This document shows positions 24,901 through 35,104 of a stretch of 64,000 nucleotides of DNA, piece by piece; position 1 is the first letter of the stretch, and each line of letters begins with the position of its first letter. The DNA is from Ignelater luminosus (taxonomy: Eukaryota; Arthropoda; Insecta; Coleoptera; Elateridae): NCBI GenBank assembly GCA_011009095.1, contig VTPC01090412.1, positions 62,001 to 126,000 of the forward strand, read 5' to 3'. The notes beneath the pieces are model-generated. The model was not told the origin of the DNA. It was given only the letters and a program-made list of their open reading frames with translations, and did not search any database. Both the position numbers and the translations under genes were made by a program.

Positions 24901-25880
24901 TACGAGAGTGGTTTGATAAGTGTTTAGGCTGACCATGAAGATGGCGCGCCACAGGTCACAATGCTTTTATAGTTATGATAGTTCAACCTTTAGATAGCAC
25001 TGCTGAAAATCACCAATTTTGAAAGCGTAGTTCTTGTTTGACAGTCCTTTGTGTAAGTCCTTCTCAATTATTTGTAAATAATAAAGCCAGTCGAATATCG
25101 GTCAGTTATAAAATTCTTGCGTTTGAAAGGTCAAACTCCAACGGAAAAAAATGCCGAGTTGGACGCTGTCTACAAAGAGTCTGCCCTTTCGTTCGCCACC
25201 GTAAAAACTGGGTGGCAGAGTTTATATGTGGCCGTACGAGTGTGTTTGATGAAGAGCGTCCGGGAAGGCCAAAAACAGCAACCGTTGAGGATATCATCGA
25301 AAAAGTCCATTAAATCGTGTTAGATGATCGTCGAATGAAAATACGAAAGATAGCACAGACAGCAGGCATATCAACAAAATGCGTTTTTAAAATATTACAT
25401 AAAGATTTGCACATGAGAAAGCTGTCCGCGCGATGGGTGTCGCGCTTGTTGACATTGGACCAAAAACGCGTGCCCATGGACATCTCAAAGGAGCTGTTGG
25501 ATCGATTTAAGCGTAATTCAAACTTTTTGCGGCGATTTGTAACTGTTAAAAAAACATGGGTCTATTATTACACTCCAAAGACCAAAAAGTGGACTTTAAC
25601 AAGCAAACCTGCTCCGACGGAGGCGAAGACGGTGCCATCGCCAGGGAAAGTAATGGTGACTGTCTTTTAGGATTCACATGGCATATTGTTCATAGACTAT
25701 TTGCAAAAAGGAAAAATAATAACAGAATTGTATTGTGCTTCATTATTTGACAGGTTGAAGAAAAGAATGCAGTCCAAATGACCTCAAATGCAAAGGAAAA
25801 CAGTTCTCTTTCATCATGACGATGCTCCGGCTCACACGTCGATGATCGCAATGGTCAAAATTCTTGAACTTGGGATGTTG
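24901..25880 (+). pseudogene. Decayed, 3'-truncated mariner with transposase relic
   Basis: The left terminus TACGAGAGTGGTTTGATAAG (24901-24920) is a diverged copy of the mariner end seen at 10363. The coding relic starts as SRISVSYKILAFER / RLKGQTPTEKNAELDAVYKE (about 25090-25190), shifts frame near 25205, and continues ...ICGRTSVFDEERPGRPKTATVED. In-frame stops follow at 25311, 25668 and 25779. The first catalytic Asp is lost (VTVKKTW where mariners have VDETW), while the second survives (FHHDDAPAHTS, about 25808-25843). Similarity ends near 25880, before the third Asp, so the 3' third and right terminus are missing. Clearly older than the copy at 10363. Confidence 0.88.
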
Positions 25881-26323
25881 ATTCCAACATCAAATCTTAG
25901 TGCATACAGGATATGCTATTATACCAGTTACTTGATTAGCGTAAAACACCTTCTTTACAATAACAAGTACAAGTATTTGAGACTAGATCTACTTGTAGTA
26001 CAAGAAGAACTTGCAGTTGCAGATGGTGTTCTTTTCTTTTTTGTCGAGTAGAGGTTAAAACCTGGCAAACCTCCTATAATTTCTTATTCTGCCACTTAAG
26101 ACTTACTTTTTATGTTTAAACTTTTAATTTATGCAACAAATAGTAAAATACAAGTCGCTGTGCTAGTTCAGTGGGATACAATGGTTATTTCAAGATCAAG
26201 TGATCCAGTCTTATTTCTAAAAGATAATCTAAAAAAGTAAATTTGGCAACCTGGCAAACATTGAATACATTTGCGTATATTAAGTTGACCTAACCGGACG
26301 GTTCGACAAATCTAAACGAATGC

Positions 26324-26462
26324 CTAGTTTGCCAAATCTTCTGTACGGAAAATAAATAGCAAACTAAAGCTGCAACCACACGGCTCGAAAAATGTAGGCG
26401 AATATTGGCGAATCCCTAGTTTGCTAAATCTTCTTTACAGACAATAAACAACAAATTAATTA
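26324..26462. repeat. Tandem duplication, about 92 bp period, two copies
   Basis: The segment CCTAGTTTGCCAAATCTTCT with its A-rich tail at 26324-26368 recurs at 26416-26460 with a few substitutions. The preceding CGGTTCGACAAAT / CGGCTCGAAAAAT parts also correspond. A CAACCTGGCAAAC word occurs just upstream (26247) and a similar one at 26057. Origin unknown. Confidence 0.65.
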
Positions 26463-27945
26463 TAGAAACTGCATGAAGAAATTCGGAATCTCAAAACGTT
26501 AAGCATAAAAGCAGAAATAGGATTGAGGATGCTAGAAAGGCCGAAAAAGATGTTTTTAGCATTACTGCACCTGTGGCGACCACTGTATTTCCCTGGCTGT
26601 CCATTTTCGTTTACTAGAAAAACCCAATTTGCCAGCATGAACTACATCGTTATTAGATAAATCATGTGGCTGTTTTCCAAATTCGACAGTTGTAATTGAT
26701 CATAGCTTGCATAAATCATTGCAAATCCATTTATCGACAATCAACCGTATTTGTTAAACTAGCTGTTTTGAATATCAAAGGGGAGGTTATGAAAATGCTT
26801 TAAATAAATATACAGAAGTAAGAGTTATTAGGAGTGTGAACACGAAGGAAAATAAGAGAGAAAATCTTAGAATGATGGGGATAAATAACCATTACAGATA
26901 GTGTTTTCTGAAATGCAATTCGGATGCAAGCTTTACCGTACAAAAATAACATAAATTTTCTTTCAGTATTCAGTTTCAGTATAGTTAAAACGATAAGATT
27001 CTACAAAGAACTAAGCTAGATACATCAACAGCAAAAGAAAACAGAAACTAAATAAGTAAGGAAATAAGTAGAATAATCAACAGAAGAAATACAATTAAAA
27101 TCGAGTAAATGTTTGGCGTAGCTTGATTTGTTTGGGGTTTGTATATGCTGTAATTTACATGTCGTTTATACTTAATACCCACAACGATTTCTAAGTGTCT
27201 GCCGAGGTACACAGTTTAGTTTTTGGGTACCAGAATGTTAAGTAAGGATCTGAGAATGTTAGTTTACCTTTAAATATTATTTTATTGTATTCTTTATGTT
27301 TTGTGCAGCACGCTGACTATTTTCTCCGGTGGTTTTCCACAGTAGAGAAAAGATAAGTATTAATGTCTTTCAACTGAATAAATTCTTGAAATAGTTAGTA
27401 TTTAGTTTTTCTGTTCTATCAGAAAATCTATGATGTTTGGATTGTAGTGGTTGAAGGGTGCTTACGGTTTTAGTATAATTGGAGCCTATCTGTCTAAATC
27501 TGCATGCTTGAATGATAATGTTAAGGCTAGTGCTCTATCTCTGAATGATCTTTCTATATTCTCTCACCAAAAGTACGGTGGCACGAATGGTGGAAGATAG
27601 AAATATCTGTGGGTGTAAGTTTCCTGTGTGTAGAAGACTTTAATTTATTTTGTGTGTTAATTTTTATATCAAATTCAAAATATTAATGGCCTTATTTTGT
27701 TGTTTTGTGAATTACACGTTAGGATGTAGATTGTTAATCTGAACTAGCATCTATTAATAAGTTCAAATGAGTTACTTTAACTAAATTATCAAAATAATAA
27801 TAATAATAATATAACAATACTCAAATATAAGATATGTAACAGAAATAAAAAGAAAAAATAAAAACTTGTCGTTATTCGTTATACCACCACCCATTTGAAC
27901 TCAACCAGACATTAATGCAATTACAGAGAAATAACCGGGAAAGTT
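26463..27945. other. Intronic sequence, nothing recognised
   Basis: AT-rich; (AAT)n-like repeat at about 27793-27813. No coding or structural signal otherwise. Confidence 0.45.
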
Positions 27946-28130
27946 TCCTTCAAGTGCTTATGTTGCATGACAATGCACCGGTTCACAAGGTAATTGTTTC
28001 AAGGAGGAGTTTGATTGCAATGCTGTTGTGGTTATGAAGAAATTATCTACCCTTCAATTATGATCCACTGCTTGTGATTATTTTTTATTGTGAACTGTGG
28101 CGAATTTCCTTAAGTAAAAAATACAAAAAC
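27946..28130 (+). pseudogene. mariner-like transposase fragment (second and third catalytic Asp)
   Basis: The plus strand reads LQVLMLHDNAPVHK at 27949-27990, the mariner second-Asp motif. About 107 nt after that Asp it reads CDYFLL*TVANFLK (from 28073), corresponding to the PDLAPCDYFLFPKLxxFLK block. The spacing equals 34 residues with a one-base shift, so this is a DD34D scrap. No termini were seen. Confidence 0.55.
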
Positions 28131-31100
28131 AATTCGTTAGAATTATAAATAAACTAAATAAAAATAAAAAAGAAATAGAATTTACCGCGGAAAATGAAAA
28201 GTAAAATAAAATGAGCTGAAAAACATTCTGCTGCATAACTTTCCCGGTACATTCAATATAACTATAAATATGCAGATATTGTTAATGTTTATACATACAG
28301 TTCCCATATTGTACAGGTAATAACTATAGTAATTACAAGCTACAATTGTAAAGCCATTATTTCTTTATTAACGGGAATTGATGAAATAAAATTCATGGTC
28401 AGTAGATCTAGTTAATCACACGAATGTAAATCGTTCTGCATTATATGCGTATAATGTTTTATTTAAGACGTGTGATTTATTTTCCTATGAATATTTATAA
28501 CGCTTATATTTATGTAAGTAGGTGTAATAATTATAAATAAGTTCATTATAAATGACACAAGAACAATTAATTATTACGACAGGATTATTATTAAGTTTGT
28601 ATAACGATATTATGGGAAATTGTTTAAAAGGAAATAGACACTATCATAGCTTTATAGAATATATAATAACATTTGAAAAAATGTGCTGTCAGAATAATCT
28701 ATAATTAACAATCAGTAAATTATTCATCTCAGCCAAATTAATAGATATGTCGATTAATCGGACTGGTTGTTTCTGAAATTAATTGCTAATTAATTAATCT
28801 ATAATTAATTTGTTCTGAATAATTATAGAACGATAATTATCTTTTGTACTATTTCATTATCAAACTGAAATGTATACTGATGAAATAAACTTTTGTTAAT
28901 ATAAAGTGATAGGTAATTTGTTAACTTAAATGGCATTTTAAATTATTCTCAATAAAAAGTAAAAACATCAGAGTTCAGCAACACAAAGCATGCTAGTACA
29001 AATACAACACCGGAAATTCATAGATAATATGATAAAAACTAGAAAATAAAAAAAGGTAAACCAATAAGAAAAGATGAAAGAAAGATTCGATTGTGAATTA
29101 GTAATTATAGCATGATTGGTTGGGAATAAAATGCAAAATTAACGATGATATGAAGTACGGTACACAGTTGTAAAGCAATGGCAAGAAAAAAGAATCTACC
29201 ATAAGACTTTCTTCAGGCTCCAACACAATTAACCATTAATGGATGAAACTTTTCCAAAACCATATACTAAATTGGAAACCAAAGGAAAAAAGCCCAAGAC
29301 GATTTTGGCACTGAACACTGATATCTTCCTAAACCAAGCATGATAGAAAATCCAAAATTTAATTATCCACTACTTTCATATAGTACGTGGCAGCTTAACT
29401 AACAGTAGTTCCACAATTTGGAGATTTGTTGATGGAAGTTTTTCACATGTATAAATCCATTAGTTAGTTATCAGCAACTTTTAAAATGATTGGTGATAGC
29501 ATTTCTGAGCAAAATTATACAGATGTTTTTCTGTTTAATTAGAGATTAATTAAATTGATTGTTTTCAATACACGTAGACTTCATCATTGTATGTTTAAGG
29601 AGGATGAGTGTGTTTATTTAAAAACACGGACGTATCACATTTCTTTCTGCTTTTAATCTTAAAGAGGAATTATAATACAAGCTAGGATTCTAATACCGGT
29701 ATTTACACAAGAAATAATAAATTTGATTCCTTAGTTTATTCACATTTACTTTGTGGAACTCAATGTTAACGAATATAATAAAATTATAATTATTAGTAGA
29801 ATAGTGTGTTTAGTTGTTTCAATTTAATTAATTTAATTGATATTAATAAAACAACACGTTTTTCGATTAGCACCATTGACAGTGTTTCGCTGTACACCTG
29901 TCAGTACAGGACGTGTCACCAGAGAAAAAAGCGCTATTGTGAGGGTAGCTTTAATGTCTAAATAACCTCCATATGGTCATCGCTCAAAGAGCTTCCTACA
30001 TGTTAATCTTTGCATAAAAAGCAATGTGAATATCTTCATCAGCAAAAAATCCTTTTTGTTTAGAGCAGATCCAAAAGTCGTTTTTGATCATCTACCCTTG
30101 ATTTGAAGTAAGTTTAGAACAACCGAAAGGCAAGTCCCTACAACTTTTTTTAAATAAACATTTTGATATTTTGATAGACTCTTACTGTATAAGTGAGTCA
30201 GTATTACTTACTAACACCCTGCATAGACAACGTGATTCAAGGGGGAGGTAACACATAGAAAAAATCTTTTGTTGTACTTTTGATTAAAACCAATTTCAAA
30301 TCTCTTTTCTTGGCTATGAGTCAAAGATTACAGATTGTTCTTAACAATCTACACAGGCCGTAAGAATACAAACATAAAAATGAAACAAATTACCTAGTGG
30401 TTTTTGAGAAAATTACAACCTTTTCATAGATTTTCTTGTTTTAGAAATTTCTTACAAAGTTTTAGTAGGTAGTTGTTAAATTAGATTTTTCTTTGAAAAC
30501 GCCATGGAGATTAAAGTCTATTCAACTGGCACAAGCAGTATTTTTGAAGAATAACATGATAAATAAGTTGTCCATTTGAAATTCCTTTTCTTGAGATTTA
30601 CTAAACAAATTTTTATTCAAAATCTGAAAAAGAGACTATCACAAATGTTATCAAGCCGCTCCGAAAACATGTACTAAATATGGCATGTTTCAGATATAGC
30701 TATGCTCGAAATCAGACGAATGAGACTTTTATTTGAGTCAGCCTTAGTAATCAAATCGATAGTCGTGTTGAGGGAATGCCTTCTACTGAGATTACCGTAG
30801 GTATTATGTAGATGTGACATTCATAGAGAATCTGAAATTGTTTCAGACTTTCATTATTTAAATAAAAAAGTTCTTAAATGTGCTTCTCAGCTTTCTGAAA
30901 CACTGAAGGTAAGCGAGACAACAATAACTATATTAGAGATGTAATTACTTATTTACATATTTTATTTGATCGGCTGGTACAAATGCATTTGTAATTATTT
31001 ACGTAATATATACTGATCTGTCAATTATAATTTATCTTTAGCGCAGATTGCGGATGAGTTATCTTAACCACCTGGTTGTGTCGGCTCACATATTTACTTT

Positions 31101-32590
31101 GCAAGTTGCTCATATCCCGAAGTCGATCATTTCATGAGTTTTCAAAAAAGATAAGAAAAATAGACATTACAACACTGTATGAACTTCACTGCACGACTAC
31201 ACCTTATCGACTTTAACACTAAATTCATTTTGAATTAACTCACATTATTGCGTATCAAGACTCTTTGCAGCTCATTGTTATGCTTTTATGTTCTCCAATA
31301 GAGCGATATTTTGTGTTTGTACATGATTTATTCATTTGCGTTCCAACAGATTTTTTATAATATGTAGGAATACAAAATGTTTGATTATCTTTATCTACAT
31401 TTTTTATCTAAATTAATTTATAACTTTTTAGACTTCTGCTTCAATTAACGAAAGTGAAGTTCACTTTTACTCTCGGGTGGCCCATGAAACTACTTGTCCA
31501 GAAACTTTAAACAACGGAAAATTAAATGTCTAATTAATAGTCCACTTCTTTCTTCTGTTGCCTTTAGGTGTCTCAATAAGCATTTCAAATAATTCTACTG
31601 ATTATTTTGGAATTGCTTAAAAAATCTACTGCGAAGCTAAATTAGGTCTTATGTCAAGCATCAAACATCAATTTTCGATGGAGCTTACTGTTTTACATTA
31701 TTATTTATGTATTTCCTTACCCAATCGCAACTGAGATCCTATAGAAGTTCAAGTTCTAATACTTTTACAATCAGCCGTTTAAAATTTTTCTTGATATGTT
31801 GTTTCTGATACTGCAATTATGGTTCAATCGTTGTCGGGAATACTGTTATTAGCAATTACTTTAATTGTTCAAGATTTACACACAGAAAAATTAATGCTAA
31901 AATTGACCGAAGCTATGCAAAAAGTAAAATCAAAGGAAATTAATATAAAGCAAGTCGCAAACACGGAATGCCTTTGAGAACTTTGAGAAGACACTTATAA
32001 ATAGGAAGTTAAAAAGTAAAATAAGATCACAAAGCAGAACAAGAATTTGAGCATGAGAAAATCTAGCAGTTCATGAAAAAACGCAGGAAAAGGCAGATTT
32101 GGGTTCCGTTCTACTAAGATGAACGGTTAATGTGTTTGCTAAAATACTATGATATAAAACGACCTTTAGAAGAACGCAAATATGCTGGAGCTGACTAGAG
32201 AAGGGATTTATGTAACGAAATAAAGACCTAAGCGTTAGCAAATCTGAACGTCTTTTTAATAAGAGTAAGAGCGACAAATAAGGCAGATGTACACAGATTC
32301 TTCACTTTACTATTGCACGCATATTTCAGGAAAATTATTTGCAAGTCTCGGAAAATTCTCGATGTTACTGAAACTGTTTGCAAAGGATGTTTATTCACTA
32401 GCCATCTCTAAGGAGAAAGACGATATAGTATCTCATTAAAGTGAGGTTATTCTCTGTCTTCTGTTTTGATATTTAAAGGAAAGATATTAAAAGGCTATTC
32501 TCATCTTCAAGGGTATTTATTAAGTTCAAGTCGTTCTATATAAACGCTATCTATTTTGAAAACGGTTTGAAAAGTTCATTTCGCTAAAGA
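28131..32590. other. Intronic sequence, AT-rich; TAAT-dense patch, no gene
   Basis: No protein-coding signal. A patch at about 28735-28870 is unusually dense in ATTA/TAAT words (see findings). A piece at 29200-29340 reads PYTKLETKGKKPKTILALNTDIFLNQA on the plus strand and may be an element scrap, not identified. The remainder, including the open frame at 32071-32277, shows nothing supported. Confidence 0.45.
28735..28870. promoter_or_regulatory. Homeodomain-type TAAT-core cluster (candidate enhancer patch)
   Basis: More than a dozen ATTA/TAAT cores lie in about 135 bp, including a perfect palindrome CGATTAATCG (28753-28762) and the runs GCTAATTAATTAATC and TATAATTAATTTG. Homeodomain proteins bind such cores, and Hox genes, Dfd included, are known to autoregulate through intronic or upstream elements. 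Base composition alone will produce some of this, so the call is speculative. Confidence 0.25.
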
Positions 32591-32593
32591 AAG

Positions 32594-33063
32594 GTGTCGG
32601 AAGAACATTATTGTATTGGATGGTTTTTCCATTGCAATGCTATTGAACTGTTGTATTTGGCATCAGAAGATGAGGTTGTTATCCGTGTTCGTTCATTCGT
32701 ACTATCCAAGCTTTGCAAACTTTTGCATTTTTTAAATTCCCAACGATTTATTTTTGAAGAATCTAAAGACATGATGCTCTAAAACGAATACAGGAAATTA
32801 TTCCGAACTATTTCCTTCAGATTAATAAGTAATGCTTGGGTAAAAGCTGCAACTATTGCGAATGGTGCATCAGGATTTAGAGCTTGTGATATTCACCCTT
32901 ACAACCCCCAAGCCGTCCCGGAATATTTTCTTTCAATTTCTTATGCTAATGCAGCAAATGTAAATCCAAAAAGTCAAATGACGAGGGAATTTTCCAACAG
33001 CGACAAAAGCAAGTATCCCTCCAATTTCTTCCAGTGTCAATTGAAGTGGCATTGTTTTCCAAG
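32594..33063 (+). pseudogene. pogo/jerky-type DDE transposase relic (C-terminal part)
   Basis: On the plus strand RLISNAWVKAATIANGASGFRACDIHPYNPQAVPEYFLSIS (about 32819-32940) matches the C-terminal block of pogo/jerky DDE_1 transposases (AWxKAxTxxNxxSGFRACGIxPFNP, family knowledge). Upstream, NAIELLYLASE (about 32634-32670) fits the ELLYLPPHTTH block, though only the start of it. The frame of the first segment stops at 32780 and the second is in another frame, so the gene is broken. It runs up to the left end of the DD41D element at 33066. Confidence 0.6.
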
Positions 33064-33065
33064 TA

Positions 33066-34370
33066 AAGGGTTTTCCAATAAGAGGTGTTATTTTGAATAG
33101 CCCGCTATTTCGGTAGATGTCACTTTTGAAGCTATCCTTTTTTGACATTTGACAAGTAGAAACTACGCCATTAATAAATATGGAACGATACACGCTTCAA
33201 CAACGCATTGAAATTATTAAAATTCACTATAAAAATGGTGAAAATTTGGCAGAGACGGTTCGTAAAACTCGAACATTTTTGGGTCACCGTGAAGCACCTT
33301 GTCGGACCGCAATACAGAAATTGGTGAAAAAATTCGAGCTCTTGGGACAAGTTAGTGATGTGAAGAATAAAACCCGTGCACGTCGCTCAAGAACAGCCGA
33401 GAATATTGCTGTTGTAGCCGAAAGTGTTAAAGAAAACCCAGGTTTGTCCATTCCTCGTCGTTCTTTGGAATTAGCCATTCCACAAACGTCATTACACCGT
33501 ATTTTGCATAAAGATTTGGGTCTTAAGGCTTATAAAGTCCAGTTAACACAAGAACTCAAGCCGGCCGATCATCAACAACGTCGTGTCTTTGCTGATTGGG
33601 TCGTTGAAATGCATGAAAATGATCCAGAATTCCATCGAAAAATCATCTTGAGTGGTGAGGCCCATTTCCACCTCGGTGGCTTCGTCAACAAGCAAAATTG
33701 TCGGATCTGGGGCTCAGAAAATCCAAGAGTTATTGTTGAAAAGTCTCTCTATCCTCAACGTGTGACTGTTTGGTGCGGTTTATGGTCCGGCGGAGTCATT
33801 GGACCTTACTTTTTCGAAAATGAGGCTGGAGCAACAGTTACGGTGACTGGATTGCGCTATCGAGAGATGCTTAACGATTTTTTATGGCCGGAATTGGATG
33901 GTATTGATCTGGACAACGTTTACTTTCAACAAGACGGCGCTACGTGCCACACAAGCAACGAAACCATTGATCTTTTACGGAAAAAGTTTCCGGACCGTGT
34001 TATCTCTCGAAGAGGTGATCACAATTGGCCACCGAGATCTTGTGATTTAACACCTTGCGACTTCTTTCTTTGGGGCCACGTGAAAGAGAAGGTCTACGCC
34101 AACAGCCCAGCGTCGATTCAAGACCTCAAAGATGGAATTCGTGAGGCTATCGAGGACATAGGGCAGCCACTTTGCGATTTGGTTATGGAAAATTTCATGA
34201 AAAGTATATTGTCCAGTAAGCGTGGTCGTGGTGGTCATTTGCCTGATGTTATTTTCCACTATTAACGGCATACCTTCCTCTTTATAATGAAATAAACATC
34301 CGATCATTTATATTAAAAAATGGCACTTTTCTTTGAATATCAAAATAACACCTCTTATTGGAAAACCCTT
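33066..34370 (+). mobile_element. mariner-like element, DD41D type, 1305 bp, complete ends
   Basis: Inverted repeats begin AAGGGTTTTCCAATAAGAGG at both ends (about 31 bp matching) and are flanked by TA at 33064-33065 and 34371-34372. It contains one uninterrupted transposase frame. Intact ends and an unbroken frame mark it as one of the younger insertions in this intron. It abuts the pogo relic on its left. Confidence 0.95.
33180..34265 (+). CDS. mariner-like transposase (DD41D, rosa/Visitor-like), full length but first catalytic Asp replaced by Gly
   Basis: A 361-residue open frame beginning MERYTLQQRIEIIKIHYKNG. It has an N-terminal helix-turn-helix region (about 1-125) and a DDE domain. 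The block ILSGEAHFHLGGFVNKQNCRIWG normally reads LSDEAHF in relatives, so residue 159, the first catalytic Asp, is Gly here (codon GGT at 33654-33656, one base from GAT). The second Asp is D252 (FQQDGATCHTS) and the third D294 (LTPCDFFLWG), with 41 residues between, which places it in the DD41D branch. It would catalyse cut-and-paste transposition at TA sites; with Gly159 it should be catalytically dead although still translatable. The TIR-to-start distance is about 114 bp. Confidence 0.93.
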   Translation: MERYTLQQRIEIIKIHYKNGENLAETVRKTRTFLGHREAPCRTAIQKLVKKFELLGQVSDVKNKTRARRSRTAENIAVVAESVKENPGLSIPRRSLELAIPQTSLHRILHKDLGLKAYKVQLTQELKPADHQQRRVFADWVVEMHENDPEFHRKIILSGEAHFHLGGFVNKQNCRIWGSENPRVIVEKSLYPQRVTVWCGLWSGGVIGPYFFENEAGATVTVTGLRYREMLNDFLWPELDGIDLDNVYFQQDGATCHTSNETIDLLRKKFPDRVISRRGDHNWPPRSCDLTPCDFFLWGHVKEKVYANSPASIQDLKDGIREAIEDIGQPLCDLVMENFMKSILSSKRGRGGHLPDVIFHY

Positions 34371-34447
34371 TATTTAAAAAAAATTCAATCTATCCTTTTA
34401 ATTCCTAACTACCTGTTCCAATGAAAACAACTTGTTAGTGAACTAAC

Positions 34448-35104
34448 ATTTCCAGAAAACCAAATTAAGAAGAGAATTATTTATGAGGCAAAAAAAATCA
34501 AAACGTTAATACTGATAAAGAGAATTGAATAAAGGAATTCATCAAAAAGGAGAAATCTATTTAAGCTGTTCTAGTTTTCCAAGAGAATCTAAAGAAGATT
34601 ATTGCATACAATTGTTGTAGAGAATATTATTGCTCAGCTACGTTTACAGTTGTTTGAATCAAATGCAAAAATTGTAACCTCTGGCTTTATGAAATCGGTA
34701 CTACTTGCCAAAATCGATTTTTCACATCTTTTCTTTATGTGGGTGTAGGAAATAAGAGTGTTGCCAACGAATAAATTTCCAAAAAAACAAGTTAAGAAGA
34801 GAATTCTTAATGAGGTAAAAGAAAGCAAAACGTTAATGCTGATAAAGAGAATTAAAAAAAGGAACTCATCAAGAAGGTGAGATCTATTTAAGCTGTTCTA
34901 GTTCTCCAAGAGAATCTAAAGAAGATTATTGCACACGATTATTGCAGGAAATATTATTGCTCAGCTACGTTTACAATTGTTTGAATCAAATGCAAAAACT
35001 GTAACTTCTGGCCATATGAAATCACTACTACTTGCCAGAATCGGTTCTTCACATCTTTTCTTTATGAGGGTATAGAAAATAATAGTGTTGCCAACGAATA
35101 AATC
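34448..35104. repeat. Tandem duplication of a 327 bp unit (two copies)
   Basis: 34448-34774 and 34775-about 35104 align end to end with an offset of 327 bp. They share blocks such as AAGAAGAGAATT, TTTAAGCTGTTCTAGTT, TATTATTGCTCAGCTACG and GTGTTGCCAACGAATAAA with scattered substitutions (roughly 85-90 % by eye). The unit codes for nothing recognised. It lies just beyond the DD41D element and could be part of the older element that it hit, or an independent local duplication. Confidence 0.85.

Noticed and set aside
33284..34307. Minus-strand frames opposite the DD41D transposase
   Set aside because: Shadows of the transposase coding frame.
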